Assembly (NCBI RefSeq): GCF_000292525.1
Contig: NZ_AEYF01000055.1
Location: 62,001 to 126,000 of the forward strand
DNA: 64,000 nucleotides
Reading direction: 5' to 3'
Source of the DNA: Rhizobium sp. CCGE 510
GTDB taxonomy: Bacteria > Pseudomonadota > Alphaproteobacteria > Rhizobiales > Rhizobiaceae
Of this stretch, positions 41,629 to 52,921 are shown piece by piece. Position numbers and translations under genes: made by a program. Position 1 is the stretch's first letter. Every line of letters starts with the position of its first letter. Under the pieces are notes generated by a model. It was not told the DNA's origin. It saw only the letters and a list, made by a program, of their open reading frames with translations, and did no database searches.

Positions 41629-42642
41629 ATGAGCATCGAAAAGTCCGGAAGCGGTCTCGGAAGACGAGACCTGTTGAAACTGTCTGCCGCGGCGGGGGTC
41701 GCCGTCGCCGGCGCTTCGCTCGTCGGGCAGAAGCCGGTTTTCGCAGCCGGTGAAGAACTGTCGCTGAAAGGCAAGCGCATCGCCATCAGCGCAACCGGCA
41801 CCGACCATTTCTTCGACCTGCAGGCCTATAATGCCCAGATCGAAGAGGTAAAGCGCCTCGGCGGCGAGCCGATCGCCGTCGACGCCGGACGCAATGACGG
41901 CAAGCTGGTCTCGCAACTGCAGACCCTGATCGCCCAGAAGCCGGACGCGATCGTTCAAATCCTCGGCACGCTGAGCGTTATCGACCCCTGGCTGAAGAAG
42001 GCGCGTGACGCCGGGATCCCGGTTCTGACCGTCGACGTCGGCTCGACCAACTCGATCAACAACACCACCTCCGACAACTGGGGCATCGGCAAGGACCTGG
42101 CACTGCAGCTGGTCTCCGATATCGGCGGCGAAGGCAATATCGTCGTCTTCAACGGCTTTTATGGCGTCACCCCCTGTGCGATCCGCTACGACCAGTTGGT
42201 CAATGTCGTCAAATATTTCCCGAAGGTGAAAATCCTCCAGCCGGAACTGCGCGACGTGATCCCGAATACCGTGCAGGACGCCTTCACGCAGATCACGGCA
42301 ATCCTCAACAAATATCCGGAAAAGGGGTCGATCAAGGCGATCTGGTCGGCCTGGGATATTCCGCAGCTTGGCGCGACCCAGGCTTTGGCGGCTGCCGGTC
42401 GTACCGAGATCCGTACCTACGGCGTCGACGGCAGCCCGGAAGTGCTGCAACTCGTCGCCGATCCGAATTCGCCGGCCGGGGCTGACGTCGCGCAGCAGCC
42501 GGCGGAAATCGGCCGCACCGCCATTCGCAACGTCGCCAAGCTGCTCGCCGGCCAGACCCTGCCGCGCGAAACCTATGTTCCGGCGCTGCTCGCCAACAAG
42601 ACCAATGTCGGCGAAGTCACCAAGAAGCTCGGCATCGGCTGA
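41629..42642 (+). CDS. Sugar ABC transporter substrate-binding protein (CUT2 type, Tat-exported)
   Basis: A 337-residue periplasmic binding protein of the ribose/xylose-type (Peripla_BP_4) fold. ATG 41629 has GGAGAGAG 7 bases upstream. A twin-arginine signal (LGRRDLLKLSAAAGVAVAGA) precedes the mature start near AAGEE. Two-lobe landmarks are IAISATGTDHFFDLQAYN, VLTVDVGSTNSINNTTSDN and YGVDGSPEVLQLV. First gene of a four-gene transporter operon; the sugar is unknown. Confidence 0.92.
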   Translation: MSIEKSGSGLGRRDLLKLSAAAGVAVAGASLVGQKPVFAAGEELSLKGKRIAISATGTDHFFDLQAYNAQIEEVKRLGGEPIAVDAGRNDGKLVSQLQTLIAQKPDAIVQILGTLSVIDPWLKKARDAGIPVLTVDVGSTNSINNTTSDNWGIGKDLALQLVSDIGGEGNIVVFNGFYGVTPCAIRYDQLVNVVKYFPKVKILQPELRDVIPNTVQDAFTQITAILNKYPEKGSIKAIWSAWDIPQLGATQALAAAGRTEIRTYGVDGSPEVLQLVADPNSPAGADVAQQPAEIGRTAIRNVAKLLAGQTLPRETYVPALLANKTNVGEVTKKLGIG

Positions 42643-42706
42643 CAAGACCCACGAGCGATCCGGCCATGCCGGATCGCTCAGCATCTGCTCGCCCGGAGAG
42701 ATCGAT

Positions 42707-44257
42707 ATGACGGCCATTTCATTGAGCCAGCCAGTGACGGCACCAGACGACATCATCCGCCTCGAAGGCATCGTCAAGCGCTTCGGCGGCGCACAGGCGC
42801 TTGCCGGTGCGTCGCTGATCGTCGGGCGCGGCACCATCCACGGCCTGGTCGGCCAGAACGGTGCCGGCAAATCGACGCTGATCAAGCTGCTGGCCGGCCT
42901 TCACCAGCCGGATGGCGGCCGGATCGAGATCGAAGGACAAACATTCGATAGGCTGACGCCGCATCTTGCCGAAGAGCTCGGCATCCACTTCATTCACCAG
43001 GACCGGCTGCTGGTCCCGACCTTCACGGTCGGCGAAACCCTGTTCCTCGGCCGGGAACCGCGGATATCAGGTACGCCATTTCTCGACCGGCGACTGATGC
43101 AGCGCCACGCATCTGAAATTCTCAACGACTATTTCGGTCTCCGTCTGCCGAACGCCGCCCTGATCGGCGAATTGTCGACCGCCGAAAAGCAAATCGTGCA
43201 AATCACCCGCGCGCTCCTTAATAAGCCGAAGGTGCTCGTCTTCGACGAGCCGACGGCCGCATTGGTGGCTCGCGAGGCCGATATCCTCTTCCGGTTGATC
43301 CGCCGTCTGCGCGACGAAGGCGTCACCATCATCTATATCTCGCACTATCTGAACGAAATCGAGGAGCTCTGCGACCACGTTACCGTGCTGCGCAATGGGC
43401 TTGACGTCGCCTCCTTGCCGATCGGGGAAACTTCGGCCGCAGCGATCGCCCGGCTGATGGTCGAGCGCGATATCAAGGAGATGTTTCCGAAGCCGCAGGT
43501 CACATCAGGCGAGGAAATCCTCAAGGTCGAGCAGCTGTCGGCGCCGGGGAAATATAGCGACGTGAGTTTCACGCTTCGCCGCGGTGAGGTGCTTGGCCTC
43601 ACCGGCCTGCTCGGCTCCGGCGCAAAAGAACTGGTCCGCACTCTCTTCGGGCTCGACGCGCCGGCTTCCGGCCGTATCGAGGTCAGCGGCAAGGCTGCCC
43701 GTTTCACCAATCCGACCCAGGCGGCCGGCCACGAGATCGCGCTGGTGCCGGAAGACCGGCGTCGCCACGGTGTCGCGCTCGACCTCAGCGTCGCGGAAAA
43801 TATTAGCCTTTCGAGCCTTGGGCGTTTCACGCGTTTCGGTTTTCTCGATCGCAAACGCGAACAGAGCGAGGTCGATGCGCTGATCACGCGACTGCAGGTG
43901 AAAACCAATGGGCGGAATGCCCTGCTGCGTACACTTTCGGGCGGCAACCAGCAGAAGGTCGCCATCGCCAAATGGCTGAGCCGCCGCTCCGAGGTCTATC
44001 TCCTCGACGAGCCGACGGTCGGGGTCGATATCGGCTCCAAGGTCGAGATCTACACGCTGATTGGCGAACTCGCGGCGCGCGGCGCCGGCGTTATCGTGCT
44101 GTCTTCAGATCTGCCCGAACTCGTCGGCATCACCGATCGCATCCTTGTGCTCTTCCGCGGCCGCGTGGTGCGCGAATTCATCTCATCGGAGACCAGCGCG
44201 GACGCCGTGCTGGCGCAATCGACCGGATCATCCAGGGGGCAGCGCCATGTCGGCTGA
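42707..44257 (+). CDS. Sugar ABC transporter ATP-binding protein (CUT2, two ATPase domains)
   Basis: A 516-residue fused ATPase. ATG 42707 follows CGGAGAG; the longer frame is a shadow of the binding protein. First domain: Walker A GQNGAGKSTL, signature LSTAEKQIVQI (the usual LSxxxxQ form) and Walker B VLVFDEPTAAL. Second domain: a degenerate Walker A (GLLGSGAKEL, no GKS/T), signature LSGGNQQKV, and VYLLDEPTVGVD. This asymmetry is normal for RbsA/MglA-type proteins. It overlaps the next permease by 11 bases. Confidence 0.93.
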   Translation: MTAISLSQPVTAPDDIIRLEGIVKRFGGAQALAGASLIVGRGTIHGLVGQNGAGKSTLIKLLAGLHQPDGGRIEIEGQTFDRLTPHLAEELGIHFIHQDRLLVPTFTVGETLFLGREPRISGTPFLDRRLMQRHASEILNDYFGLRLPNAALIGELSTAEKQIVQITRALLNKPKVLVFDEPTAALVAREADILFRLIRRLRDEGVTIIYISHYLNEIEELCDHVTVLRNGLDVASLPIGETSAAAIARLMVERDIKEMFPKPQVTSGEEILKVEQLSAPGKYSDVSFTLRRGEVLGLTGLLGSGAKELVRTLFGLDAPASGRIEVSGKAARFTNPTQAAGHEIALVPEDRRRHGVALDLSVAENISLSSLGRFTRFGFLDRKREQSEVDALITRLQVKTNGRNALLRTLSGGNQQKVAIAKWLSRRSEVYLLDEPTVGVDIGSKVEIYTLIGELAARGAGVIVLSSDLPELVGITDRILVLFRGRVVREFISSETSADAVLAQSTGSSRGQRHVG

Positions 44258-45266
44258 AGTGGAATTTGCACCTTCCGGCCTTTCCGCTGCGGAGCCGCCT
44301 CCGCGGCCGGCCGGCAATATTGCGGCTGCCGCTTTGCGTTTCGGATCGCTGATCGCTTTTGCCGCCATCCTGCTCATCTTCTCGCTGAGCGCTCCCTATT
44401 TTCTCAGCATCGGCAATATCGGCAACGTGCTTGGCCAATCAGCCATCTCGGGCGTGCTCGCCATCGGACTGACGGTCGTGCTGATTGCCGGCGGCTCCAA
44501 TGTCGTCACCGGTGGTATCGACCTGTCGCTGGCTGCCAATATGGGCCTTAGCGCCGCCGTTTATGCCAGCCTGACGCAACTCGGCTACGGCGACGCGACC
44601 GCGATTGCAGCGGCGATCTTGACCGGCGCGTTGATCGGCACGGTGAATGCCATTGCCGTCGTCTATGCCGGCATCGTGCCGCTGCTCGCGACGCTCGCCG
44701 TCATGAATGTCGTTGCCGGCCTGGAACTGGTGCTGACCGGGAATACCGTCCTCCCGGCCTCGAGCTCCTTCCTATCGGCGCTTTCGGCTTCGGATCTCTT
44801 CGGCATACCGGTCCTCGCCTATGTGCTCCTCGGTTTCACGGCGATCACCACAGCGATCGTGCAATACACCCCACTCGGCTTGCGCCTTTATGCCGTCGGC
44901 GAGTTTCCGGACGCGGCGCGTGCGGCTGGCCTGCCGCTTCGCCGCCTGCTCGCCGGCGCCTTCGTCGCCAGCGGCATATCCGGAGGCATCGCCGGCATCC
45001 TGTCCGTTTCCTATCTGAGCGGCAGCACAACTGGCTCCGGGGAGATGCTGTTGCCCGTCGTCGTAACCGCCCTGCTCGGCTCGGTCTTCTCGCGCCGGCT
45101 GGTTCCAACAATCACCGGGACACTGCTTTCAGCCCTGCTGGTCGGCTTCCTCATCAACGGTTTCCAGCTGCTGAACATTTCGAGCACATTGGTCAGCGGC
45201 GTCCAGGGCGTGCTCATTCTCATCGTCGTTTCCGCAACCACACTGCTGCGCCGGCAGGAGGCCTGA
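44247..45266 (+). CDS. Sugar ABC transporter permease (CUT2)
   Basis: A 339-residue permease of the RbsC type. The start at ATG 44247 lies inside the end of the ATPase gene. About eight or more hydrophobic segments; GGIDLSLAANMGLSAAVYA is the family's conserved GGIDLS motif. AVGEFPDAARAAGLPLRRLL corresponds to the loop that contacts the ATPase. The second permease follows after 2 bp. Confidence 0.92.
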   Translation: MSAEVEFAPSGLSAAEPPPRPAGNIAAAALRFGSLIAFAAILLIFSLSAPYFLSIGNIGNVLGQSAISGVLAIGLTVVLIAGGSNVVTGGIDLSLAANMGLSAAVYASLTQLGYGDATAIAAAILTGALIGTVNAIAVVYAGIVPLLATLAVMNVVAGLELVLTGNTVLPASSSFLSALSASDLFGIPVLAYVLLGFTAITTAIVQYTPLGLRLYAVGEFPDAARAAGLPLRRLLAGAFVASGISGGIAGILSVSYLSGSTTGSGEMLLPVVVTALLGSVFSRRLVPTITGTLLSALLVGFLINGFQLLNISSTLVSGVQGVLILIVVSATTLLRRQEA

Positions 45267-45268
45267 TC

Positions 45269-46270
45269 ATGTCGCTCCAGACCCCTATCCCCGCCACGAC
45301 AGGCTTGCCGCGTCTTATCGCCGGCGGCCTGGTGCGCTATGGGTTGATCCTCGCCCTGATTGCAGTCTTTGCCGCCTTCTCCGCGGCAACGCCGACATTC
45401 CTGACGGTTGCAAACCTACAGAGCATCCTGGTCAATAACTTCACGCTGCTTGCCATCGTCTCGATTGCCATGACCTTCGCCGTCGCGTCAGGCGGCATCG
45501 ATCTTTCTGTGGGAACGGCGATGGATTTTGCCAGCTTCGCCTTCGTTTCGCTCGTGCTTACCGGGCAGCCGGTGGCACTCGCCGCACTCGCGGGACTGGC
45601 GGCCGGGGCGTTCGTCGGCGCCTTCAACGCGTTTCTGATCTCCGGCATCGGCGTGTCGCCGTTCCTTGCTACGCTCGGCACACTGTTCATCGGCCGCAGC
45701 GTCCAGCAACTGCTGACCAACGGCGGCAATCCGGTCTATCTGCCGCCGAACGGCGTGCCGGAAGCCTTCCGTTTCCTCGGCCACGGCGCGATCGCCGGCT
45801 TTCCGGTGCCGCTTGCCGTTGCCATTGTCGTCATCGCGGCCGCTGCGGTCGTTTTTGCCCGTACGCGTTTTGGCCGCGTCATTCTATCGATCGGCATCCA
45901 GCCAGGCGTCGTGCGCTATTCCGGTATTGCAGCACCGGCCCACGTCGCGGTGACTTTCATCCTGGTCGGCTTGATCGCGGCAATCGCCGGTCTGATCCTG
46001 ACCGCAACCGTCACCACCTACATCCCCTCCTCGGGCAACGCCTTCCTGCTGAATGCCATCGGCGCGACCTTCATCGGCACGACGCTCAGCCCGCTCGGCC
46101 GGCCGAATGTCGGCGGGACCGTTCTCGGCGCGCTACTGCTCAGCATCGTCGCCAACGGCTTGCTGCTGACCGATCTGAACTTCTATTGGCAGCAGGTCGG
46201 CACGGGAACGCTGATCTTCGCCGTACTCGCCCTGAGCTTCATCAGCAGGAAGGCGGCAAGCGGCACGTGA
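45269..46270 (+). CDS. Sugar ABC transporter permease (CUT2, second)
   Basis: A 333-residue RbsC-type permease, partner of the preceding one. Conserved motif SGGIDLSVGTAMDFA near residue 75, and the coupling loop IGIQPGVVRYSGIAAP. Two different permeases indicate a heterodimeric channel. The operon ends here, converging on glpK 36 bp away. Confidence 0.92.
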   Translation: MSLQTPIPATTGLPRLIAGGLVRYGLILALIAVFAAFSAATPTFLTVANLQSILVNNFTLLAIVSIAMTFAVASGGIDLSVGTAMDFASFAFVSLVLTGQPVALAALAGLAAGAFVGAFNAFLISGIGVSPFLATLGTLFIGRSVQQLLTNGGNPVYLPPNGVPEAFRFLGHGAIAGFPVPLAVAIVVIAAAAVVFARTRFGRVILSIGIQPGVVRYSGIAAPAHVAVTFILVGLIAAIAGLILTATVTTYIPSSGNAFLLNAIGATFIGTTLSPLGRPNVGGTVLGALLLSIVANGLLLTDLNFYWQQVGTGTLIFAVLALSFISRKAASGT

Positions 46271-46306
46271 TAAAAGCCGCCAGTGCCGGATGTTCGGAGA
46301 GGCCGA

Positions 46307-47809
46307 TTACCCAGCCGAGGCGTCCGAAATCATCCGCGAGACGGAATTCTTCCAGCCGATGATCTTGGCCTGCCGCTCGCTCTCCTCCATCGAGGGGTTG
46401 AAGCGGCGGTCGCAGGCCCAGGCCTGCGCGAAATCCCGCTTGCCGGGCCAGATGCCGGCTTTCGAGCCGGCAAGCCAGGCAGCGCCGAGCGCCGTGGTCT
46501 CGCGGATCGCCGAGCGGTCGACCGGATTGCCCGTCATGTCGGCCAGGCACTGCATCGTCCAATCCGATGCCGCCATGCCGCCATCGACGCGCAGCACGGT
46601 TTCCAGCTGGTTGACGCCCCAGTCCTTTTTCATCGCCACCAGCAGGTCGAGCGTCTGATAGGCGACGGATTCGAGCACGGCGCGGGCAAATTCCGCCGGC
46701 CCGCTGTTTCGCGTCAGGCCAAAGATCGCGCCGCGCGCTGCCGGATCCCAATAGGGCGCGCCGAGGCCGGTGAAGGCCGGAACGATATAGACCTGCTGCC
46801 CAGGATCGGCCTTGGCCGCCAGCACGCCCGCCTCCGACGCCTCATCGATGATACCGAGGCCGTCGCGCAGCCATTGCACGGCGGCACCGGCGATGAAGAT
46901 CGAACCCTCGAGCGCATAGGTCGTCTCGCCGTCGAGCCGGCAGGCGATGGTCGTCAGCATCCGGTTGGAAGAGGAAACACGATCCCTGCCGGTGTTCAGC
47001 AGCGCAAAGCAGCCGGTTCCGTAAGTGGATTTCATCATGCCAGGCTCGAAGCAGGCATTGCCCACGGCCGCCGCCTGCTGGTCGCCGGCAACGCCAAGGA
47101 TTGGAAGCTCCGCACCGAACAGCGCCTTGTCGACGCGGCCGAAATCATCGGCGCATTCCTTGACCTCGGGAAGCATGGCGACCGGAATGCCGAGAATGCC
47201 GAGGAGTTCCTCGTCCCAAACGCCGTCATCGATGTTGTAGAGCAGCGTTCGCGACGCATTGGTCGCATCGGTGGCATGAACACGGCCGCCCGTCAGATTG
47301 TAGATCAGCCAGCTGTCGATCGTGCCGAAGCAGACGTCGCCCACTTCCGCCTTCTCACGCAGGCCGTCGACATTGTCGAGCAGCCAGCGCAGCTTGGTTC
47401 CGGAGAAATAGGGGTCGAGCAGCAGGCCGGTCTTGGCGCTGAAGAGTTTCTCATATCCATCAGCCTTCAGGCTCTCGCACATTTCGGCCGTGCGCCTGTC
47501 CTGCCAGACGATCGCGCGGTGAAGCGGTTTGCCGGACTTGCGGTCCCAGACGACGACGGTCTCGCGCTGATTGGTGATGCCGATCGCGGCAATGTCGGCA
47601 GCTTCGAGACCGGCATCGGCGATCGCCTTGCTCACGGTATCGACGACGGACTGCCAGATTTCGGCGGCGTCATGCTCCACCCAGCCGGGCTGCGGATAAT
47701 ATTGGGTGATCTCCGCCTGCGCCGAGCCGGCCATTTTCATGTCGCCGTCAAAGACGATCGCACGCGACGACGTCGTGCCCTGGTCGATCGAAAGAATATA
47801 ACCGCTCAT
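46307..47809 (-). CDS. glpK: Glycerol kinase
   Basis: A 500-residue FGGY kinase that phosphorylates glycerol to sn-glycerol 3-phosphate with ATP. ATG 47809 follows CGGAGA; the longer upstream frame is not used. ILSIDQGTTSSRAIVFD is the N-terminal nucleotide motif, GWVEHDAAEIW and ITNQRETVVVWDRKSGKPLHRAIVWQDRRT are glycerol kinase signatures, and RVDGGMAASDWTMQCLADM is the C-terminal FGGY signature. Last gene of the glycerol operon, 150 bp after glpV. Captures imported glycerol inside the cell. Confidence 0.96.
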   Translation of the reverse strand: MSGYILSIDQGTTSSRAIVFDGDMKMAGSAQAEITQYYPQPGWVEHDAAEIWQSVVDTVSKAIADAGLEAADIAAIGITNQRETVVVWDRKSGKPLHRAIVWQDRRTAEMCESLKADGYEKLFSAKTGLLLDPYFSGTKLRWLLDNVDGLREKAEVGDVCFGTIDSWLIYNLTGGRVHATDATNASRTLLYNIDDGVWDEELLGILGIPVAMLPEVKECADDFGRVDKALFGAELPILGVAGDQQAAAVGNACFEPGMMKSTYGTGCFALLNTGRDRVSSSNRMLTTIACRLDGETTYALEGSIFIAGAAVQWLRDGLGIIDEASEAGVLAAKADPGQQVYIVPAFTGLGAPYWDPAARGAIFGLTRNSGPAEFARAVLESVAYQTLDLLVAMKKDWGVNQLETVLRVDGGMAASDWTMQCLADMTGNPVDRSAIRETTALGAAWLAGSKAGIWPGKRDFAQAWACDRRFNPSMEESERQAKIIGWKNSVSRMISDASAG

Positions 47810-47959
47810 ATCCGTCTCCGGCTCGCACGAAACCGCGCAGCCTGCTGGTGGTCGGCAGGACGCTGACATTTCATGAGAGAAAGATTGTGGGTGCCACCGG
47901 CCGGAGCCGGTGGCAGGAAGGAGTGGCCGGAAGCCTCGTCGCCTCCGGCCGGGTCCGCC

Positions 47960-49684
<1,725 letters not shown>

Positions 49685-49763
49685 ATAATATCCTCCCAGG
49701 GTTTGCGATTGCAGTCACGTCTCAGGCGGCCAAGGACCCCGGCCATCTGTCTTCACTTTGCCG

Positions 49764-50060
49764 TCACACGTAGCGGAACACGCCGATGGCGTAGACTACG
49801 GAGATGGCAAGAGCCCACCACAGGTTGGGCCCACCGAACCCAAGCCATGCAAGATGAATGAACGCTGCGCCGAGCAGCGAAAGGAAAAGCCGGTCACCGC
49901 GCGTCGTCTCGAAGCGCAGGATTCCGATCCGCGGATTGCCGCCCGGCACCGCATATTCCCATACCCCCATGCCGATCAGCAGCAATGCGATGACGATGAA
50001 GAAAGCGGCCGTCGGCCAAGTCCACGCCATCCATGAAAAATCGGGCAGCGAAAAGCTCAT
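49764..50060 (-). CDS. glpU: DUF2160 small membrane protein of the glycerol transporter
   Basis: A 98-residue protein with two to three membrane helices (AAFFIVIALLLIGMGVWEY, FLSLLGAAFIHLAWLGF, WWALAISVVYAIGVF). ATG 50060 overlaps the GlpQ stop as TGATG, showing tight coupling; the longer open frame upstream is a shadow. This DUF2160 protein is a constant member of rhizobial glycerol ABC operons; its exact role in transport is not known. Confidence 0.9.
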   Translation of the reverse strand: MSFSLPDFSWMAWTWPTAAFFIVIALLLIGMGVWEYAVPGGNPRIGILRFETTRGDRLFLSLLGAAFIHLAWLGFGGPNLWWALAISVVYAIGVFRYV

Positions 50061-50971
50061 CAAACTCTCCCCAGGGCGAAGCCCTTTGCGATGTAATTGC
50101 GCACAAACCAGATCACCAGCGCCCCCGGGATCAGGGTCAGAACACCCGCGGCGGCCAGCAGGCCCCAATCCATGCCGGATGCAGAGACGGTGCGGGTCAT
50201 GGTGGCGGCAATCGGCTTCGCGTCGGTCGTCGTCAGCGTTCGCGCGATCAGCAACTCGACCCAAGAGAACATGAAGCAGAAGAAGCAGGCGACACCTATG
50301 CCGCTCGCAATCAGCGGCGTGAAGATCTTCAGGAAGAACCGCGGGAACGAGTAGCCATCGATATAGGCCGTCTCGTCGATTTCCTTCGGCACGCCGGACA
50401 TAAAGCCTTCAAGGATCCAGACCGCCAGCGGTACGTTGAAGAGGCAATGCGCCAATGCCACGGCGATGTGTGTATCGATCAATCCAAAGGCTGAGTAGAG
50501 CTGGAAGAACGGCAGGGCAAAGACTGCCGGCGGCGCCATCCGGTTCGTCAACAACCAAAAGAACAGATGCTTGTCGCCAAGGAACCGATATCGGGAGAAA
50601 GCATAGGCCGCCGGCAGCGCGGCTGCCACCGATATCACCATGTTCATGACGACATAGCTGATTGAATTGATATAGCCGGAATACCACGCCTTCTCCGTGA
50701 AGATCGTCACGTAATTGGCGATCGTCGGATTATGAGGATAAAGCGTCAGAGAGTTGACGATTTCCGCATTGGTCTTGAAGCTCATGTTGACGAGCCAATA
50801 GATCGGCAGCAGGAGCACGATGATATAGATCGTCGGAACCAGCCACCACCAGCGCGATTCCTCGCCCCGCCGGCGCATCAGACGGCTGACTTCATCGGCG
50901 GAGAGCCCGCTTGCGACACTGGTAACGCCTGGGATGTTTCGGCTCGATGTCGTTTCGTTGGAGACGCTCAT
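50060..50971 (-). CDS. glpQ: Glycerol ABC transporter permease
   Basis: A 303-residue CUT1-type permease (MalG-like) with about six helices. ILEGFMSGVPKEIDETAYIDGYSF is the EAA coupling loop. GGAGA precedes the ATG. It follows glpP by 1 bp and overlaps glpU by one base. The long cytoplasmic N-terminus ends before RWWWLVPTIYIIVLLLP (first helix). Confidence 0.93.
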   Translation of the reverse strand: MSVSNETTSSRNIPGVTSVASGLSADEVSRLMRRRGEESRWWWLVPTIYIIVLLLPIYWLVNMSFKTNAEIVNSLTLYPHNPTIANYVTIFTEKAWYSGYINSISYVVMNMVISVAAALPAAYAFSRYRFLGDKHLFFWLLTNRMAPPAVFALPFFQLYSAFGLIDTHIAVALAHCLFNVPLAVWILEGFMSGVPKEIDETAYIDGYSFPRFFLKIFTPLIASGIGVACFFCFMFSWVELLIARTLTTTDAKPIAATMTRTVSASGMDWGLLAAAGVLTLIPGALVIWFVRNYIAKGFALGRV

Positions 50972-50972
50972 T

Positions 50973-51839
50973 TCAATTCTCCGCGTCGTGGCTGGTCATG
51001 ACGGTGTAGAACACCCACGAAAGCAGCAGGATGATCAGGAAATAAACCAGCGACATGGCAGCTGCCGGACCGAGATCAAACTGTCCGAGGGCGGTCTTGA
51101 CCAGATCGATCGACAGGAAAGTGGTCGAGTTGCCCGGACCGCCACCCGTGACGACAAAAGGCTCGGTGTAGATCATGAAACTATCCATGAAACGCAGCAG
51201 CACGGCGATCAGAAGAACGCGCTTCATCTTCGGTAGCTGGATATAGCGGAACACTGCCCAACGGGACGCACCGTCGATCTTGGCTGCCTGATAGAAAGCG
51301 TCTGGAATGGAAACGAGGCCGGCATAGCAGAGCAAGACGACCAGGCTCGTCCAGTGCCAGACATCCATGATGATGATCGTCACCCAGGCGTCGAGCGGAT
51401 CCTGCACATAGTTGTAATCAATGCCGATGGCGTTGACGTAATAGCCGAACAAACCAATGTCGTTGCGGCCGAACACCTGCCAGATCGTGCCGACCACGTT
51501 CCATGGGATCAACAGCGGCAGTGCCATCAGAACCAGGCATACCGGCACGCCGATACCTGATTTCGGCATGTTGAGCGCAATGAAGATACCGAGCGGAATC
51601 TCAAGAGCGAGAATGATCAGCGAAAAAATCAGGTTTCGCTGCAGCGCGGCCCAGAATCGGTCGGAATGCAGGATTTCGGTAAACCAGTCCGTTCCGTTCC
51701 AGAAGAACTGGTTGTTTCCGAAAGTGTCCTGAACGGAATAGTTCACAACCGTCATCAACGGAATGACCGCCGAGAAAGCCACCAGCACGAGGACCGGCAG
51801 AACCAGAAACCAGGCTTTGTTGTTCCAGGTTTTTTCCAT
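50973..51839 (-). CDS. glpP: Glycerol ABC transporter permease
   Basis: A 288-residue CUT1-type permease (MalF-like). ATG 51839 has GGAGG 7 bases upstream; an upstream in-frame extension was rejected because it overlaps glpT. WFLVLPVLVLVAFSAVIPLM is the first helix, and LVSIPDAFYQAAKIDGASRWAVFR is the EAA loop. Works with GlpQ as the membrane channel. Confidence 0.93.
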   Translation of the reverse strand: MEKTWNNKAWFLVLPVLVLVAFSAVIPLMTVVNYSVQDTFGNNQFFWNGTDWFTEILHSDRFWAALQRNLIFSLIILALEIPLGIFIALNMPKSGIGVPVCLVLMALPLLIPWNVVGTIWQVFGRNDIGLFGYYVNAIGIDYNYVQDPLDAWVTIIIMDVWHWTSLVVLLCYAGLVSIPDAFYQAAKIDGASRWAVFRYIQLPKMKRVLLIAVLLRFMDSFMIYTEPFVVTGGGPGNSTTFLSIDLVKTALGQFDLGPAAAMSLVYFLIILLLSWVFYTVMTSHDAEN

Positions 51840-51841
51840 GA

Positions 51842-52912
51842 TCAAGCCTCCGGTCCGGCGCGCCAAGAGTCGGCATAGATACTGATGCCCGATGGCTCGA
51901 AGGTCACCCGGGGATCAGCCGGAATGTCCTCGTCCTCAGGAACGACGATCGCGATCGGCTGGCCGGCAAATTGCGCGCGGACAATCTTCTGGCGGCCGAT
52001 ATCTTCCACCTTGCTGACCGTCACAGGCATGCCCTCGCGGCCGAACCGGATAAATTCGGGCCGGATTCCAAGCTCTACCTTGGCCGCTGCCGAAGTCTTT
52101 GGCGCATAGTCGAGCGTCAGCGCGTGCTCACCGACTCGAACCGTACTGCCCTCAACCTTGGCCGGCATGAAGTTCATGCCCGGCGAACCGATGAAATAGC
52201 CGACGAAGGTATGGCTCGGACGCTCGAAGAGTTCGGCCGGTGTGCCGATCTGCACGATCTCGCCATCATACATCACCACGACTTTGTCGGCGAAGGTCAG
52301 CGCTTCCGTCTGGTCATGCGTGACATAGACCATGGTGAAACCGAACTGCTTATGCAGCCGCTTCAGCTGCGATCGCAGCACCCATTTCATGTGCGGATCG
52401 ATAACGGTGAGCGGCTCGTCAAAGAGAATCGCGTTCACATCCGAGCGCACGAGACCACGGCCGAGCGAGATCTTCTGCTTTTGGTCCGCCGTCAAACCGC
52501 GCGCACGTCGCTTGGCCCAGTCGGCAAGATCGATCATCTCGAGGATTTCACGGACGCGCCGGTCGACATCCGCCTCGGCCACGCCGCGGTTGCGCAGGGG
52601 GAAGGCGAGGTTGTCGTAGACCGTCATCGTGTCGTAGATGACCGGAAACTGGAATACCTGCGCAATATTTCGCTGCTGCGTCGGCAGGTTCGTAACATCC
52701 TGTCCGTCGAAAAGAATTCGCCCTTCGGACGGCTGAATGAGGCCGGAAATGATATTGAGCAGCGAGGTCTTTCCGCAGCCCGAAGGTCCGAGCAGCGCAT
52801 AGGCGCCGCCATCGTTCCACTCGTGGTGCACTTCCTTGAGAGCGTAGTCCTTCTCGCTCTTCGGATTCGGCCCATAGGCATGGCGAATATGATCGAGGGT
52901 GATACGTGCCAT
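51842..52912 (-). CDS. glpT: Glycerol ABC transporter ATP-binding protein (second)
   Basis: A 356-residue ATPase with an OB-type regulatory C-terminus. Walker A is LGPSGCGKTSL, the Q-loop is AQVFQFPVIYDTMTVYDNLAFPL, and Walker B is AILFDEPLTVID. The signature reads LTADQKQKISLGRGL instead of LSGGQ, a clear departure that other rhizobial GlpT proteins may share. AGGAG lies 6 bases before the ATG. A TAG stop of glpS is 10 bp upstream. Confidence 0.93.
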   Translation of the reverse strand: MARITLDHIRHAYGPNPKSEKDYALKEVHHEWNDGGAYALLGPSGCGKTSLLNIISGLIQPSEGRILFDGQDVTNLPTQQRNIAQVFQFPVIYDTMTVYDNLAFPLRNRGVAEADVDRRVREILEMIDLADWAKRRARGLTADQKQKISLGRGLVRSDVNAILFDEPLTVIDPHMKWVLRSQLKRLHKQFGFTMVYVTHDQTEALTFADKVVVMYDGEIVQIGTPAELFERPSHTFVGYFIGSPGMNFMPAKVEGSTVRVGEHALTLDYAPKTSAAAKVELGIRPEFIRFGREGMPVTVSKVEDIGRQKIVRAQFAGQPIAIVVPEDEDIPADPRVTFEPSGISIYADSWRAGPEA

Positions 52913-52921
52913 GATCTTCTC

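Noticed and set aside
46283..47866. A 527-codon open frame opposite glpK
   Set aside because: GlpK is unmistakable on the other strand; the opposite frame has no recognisable domain.
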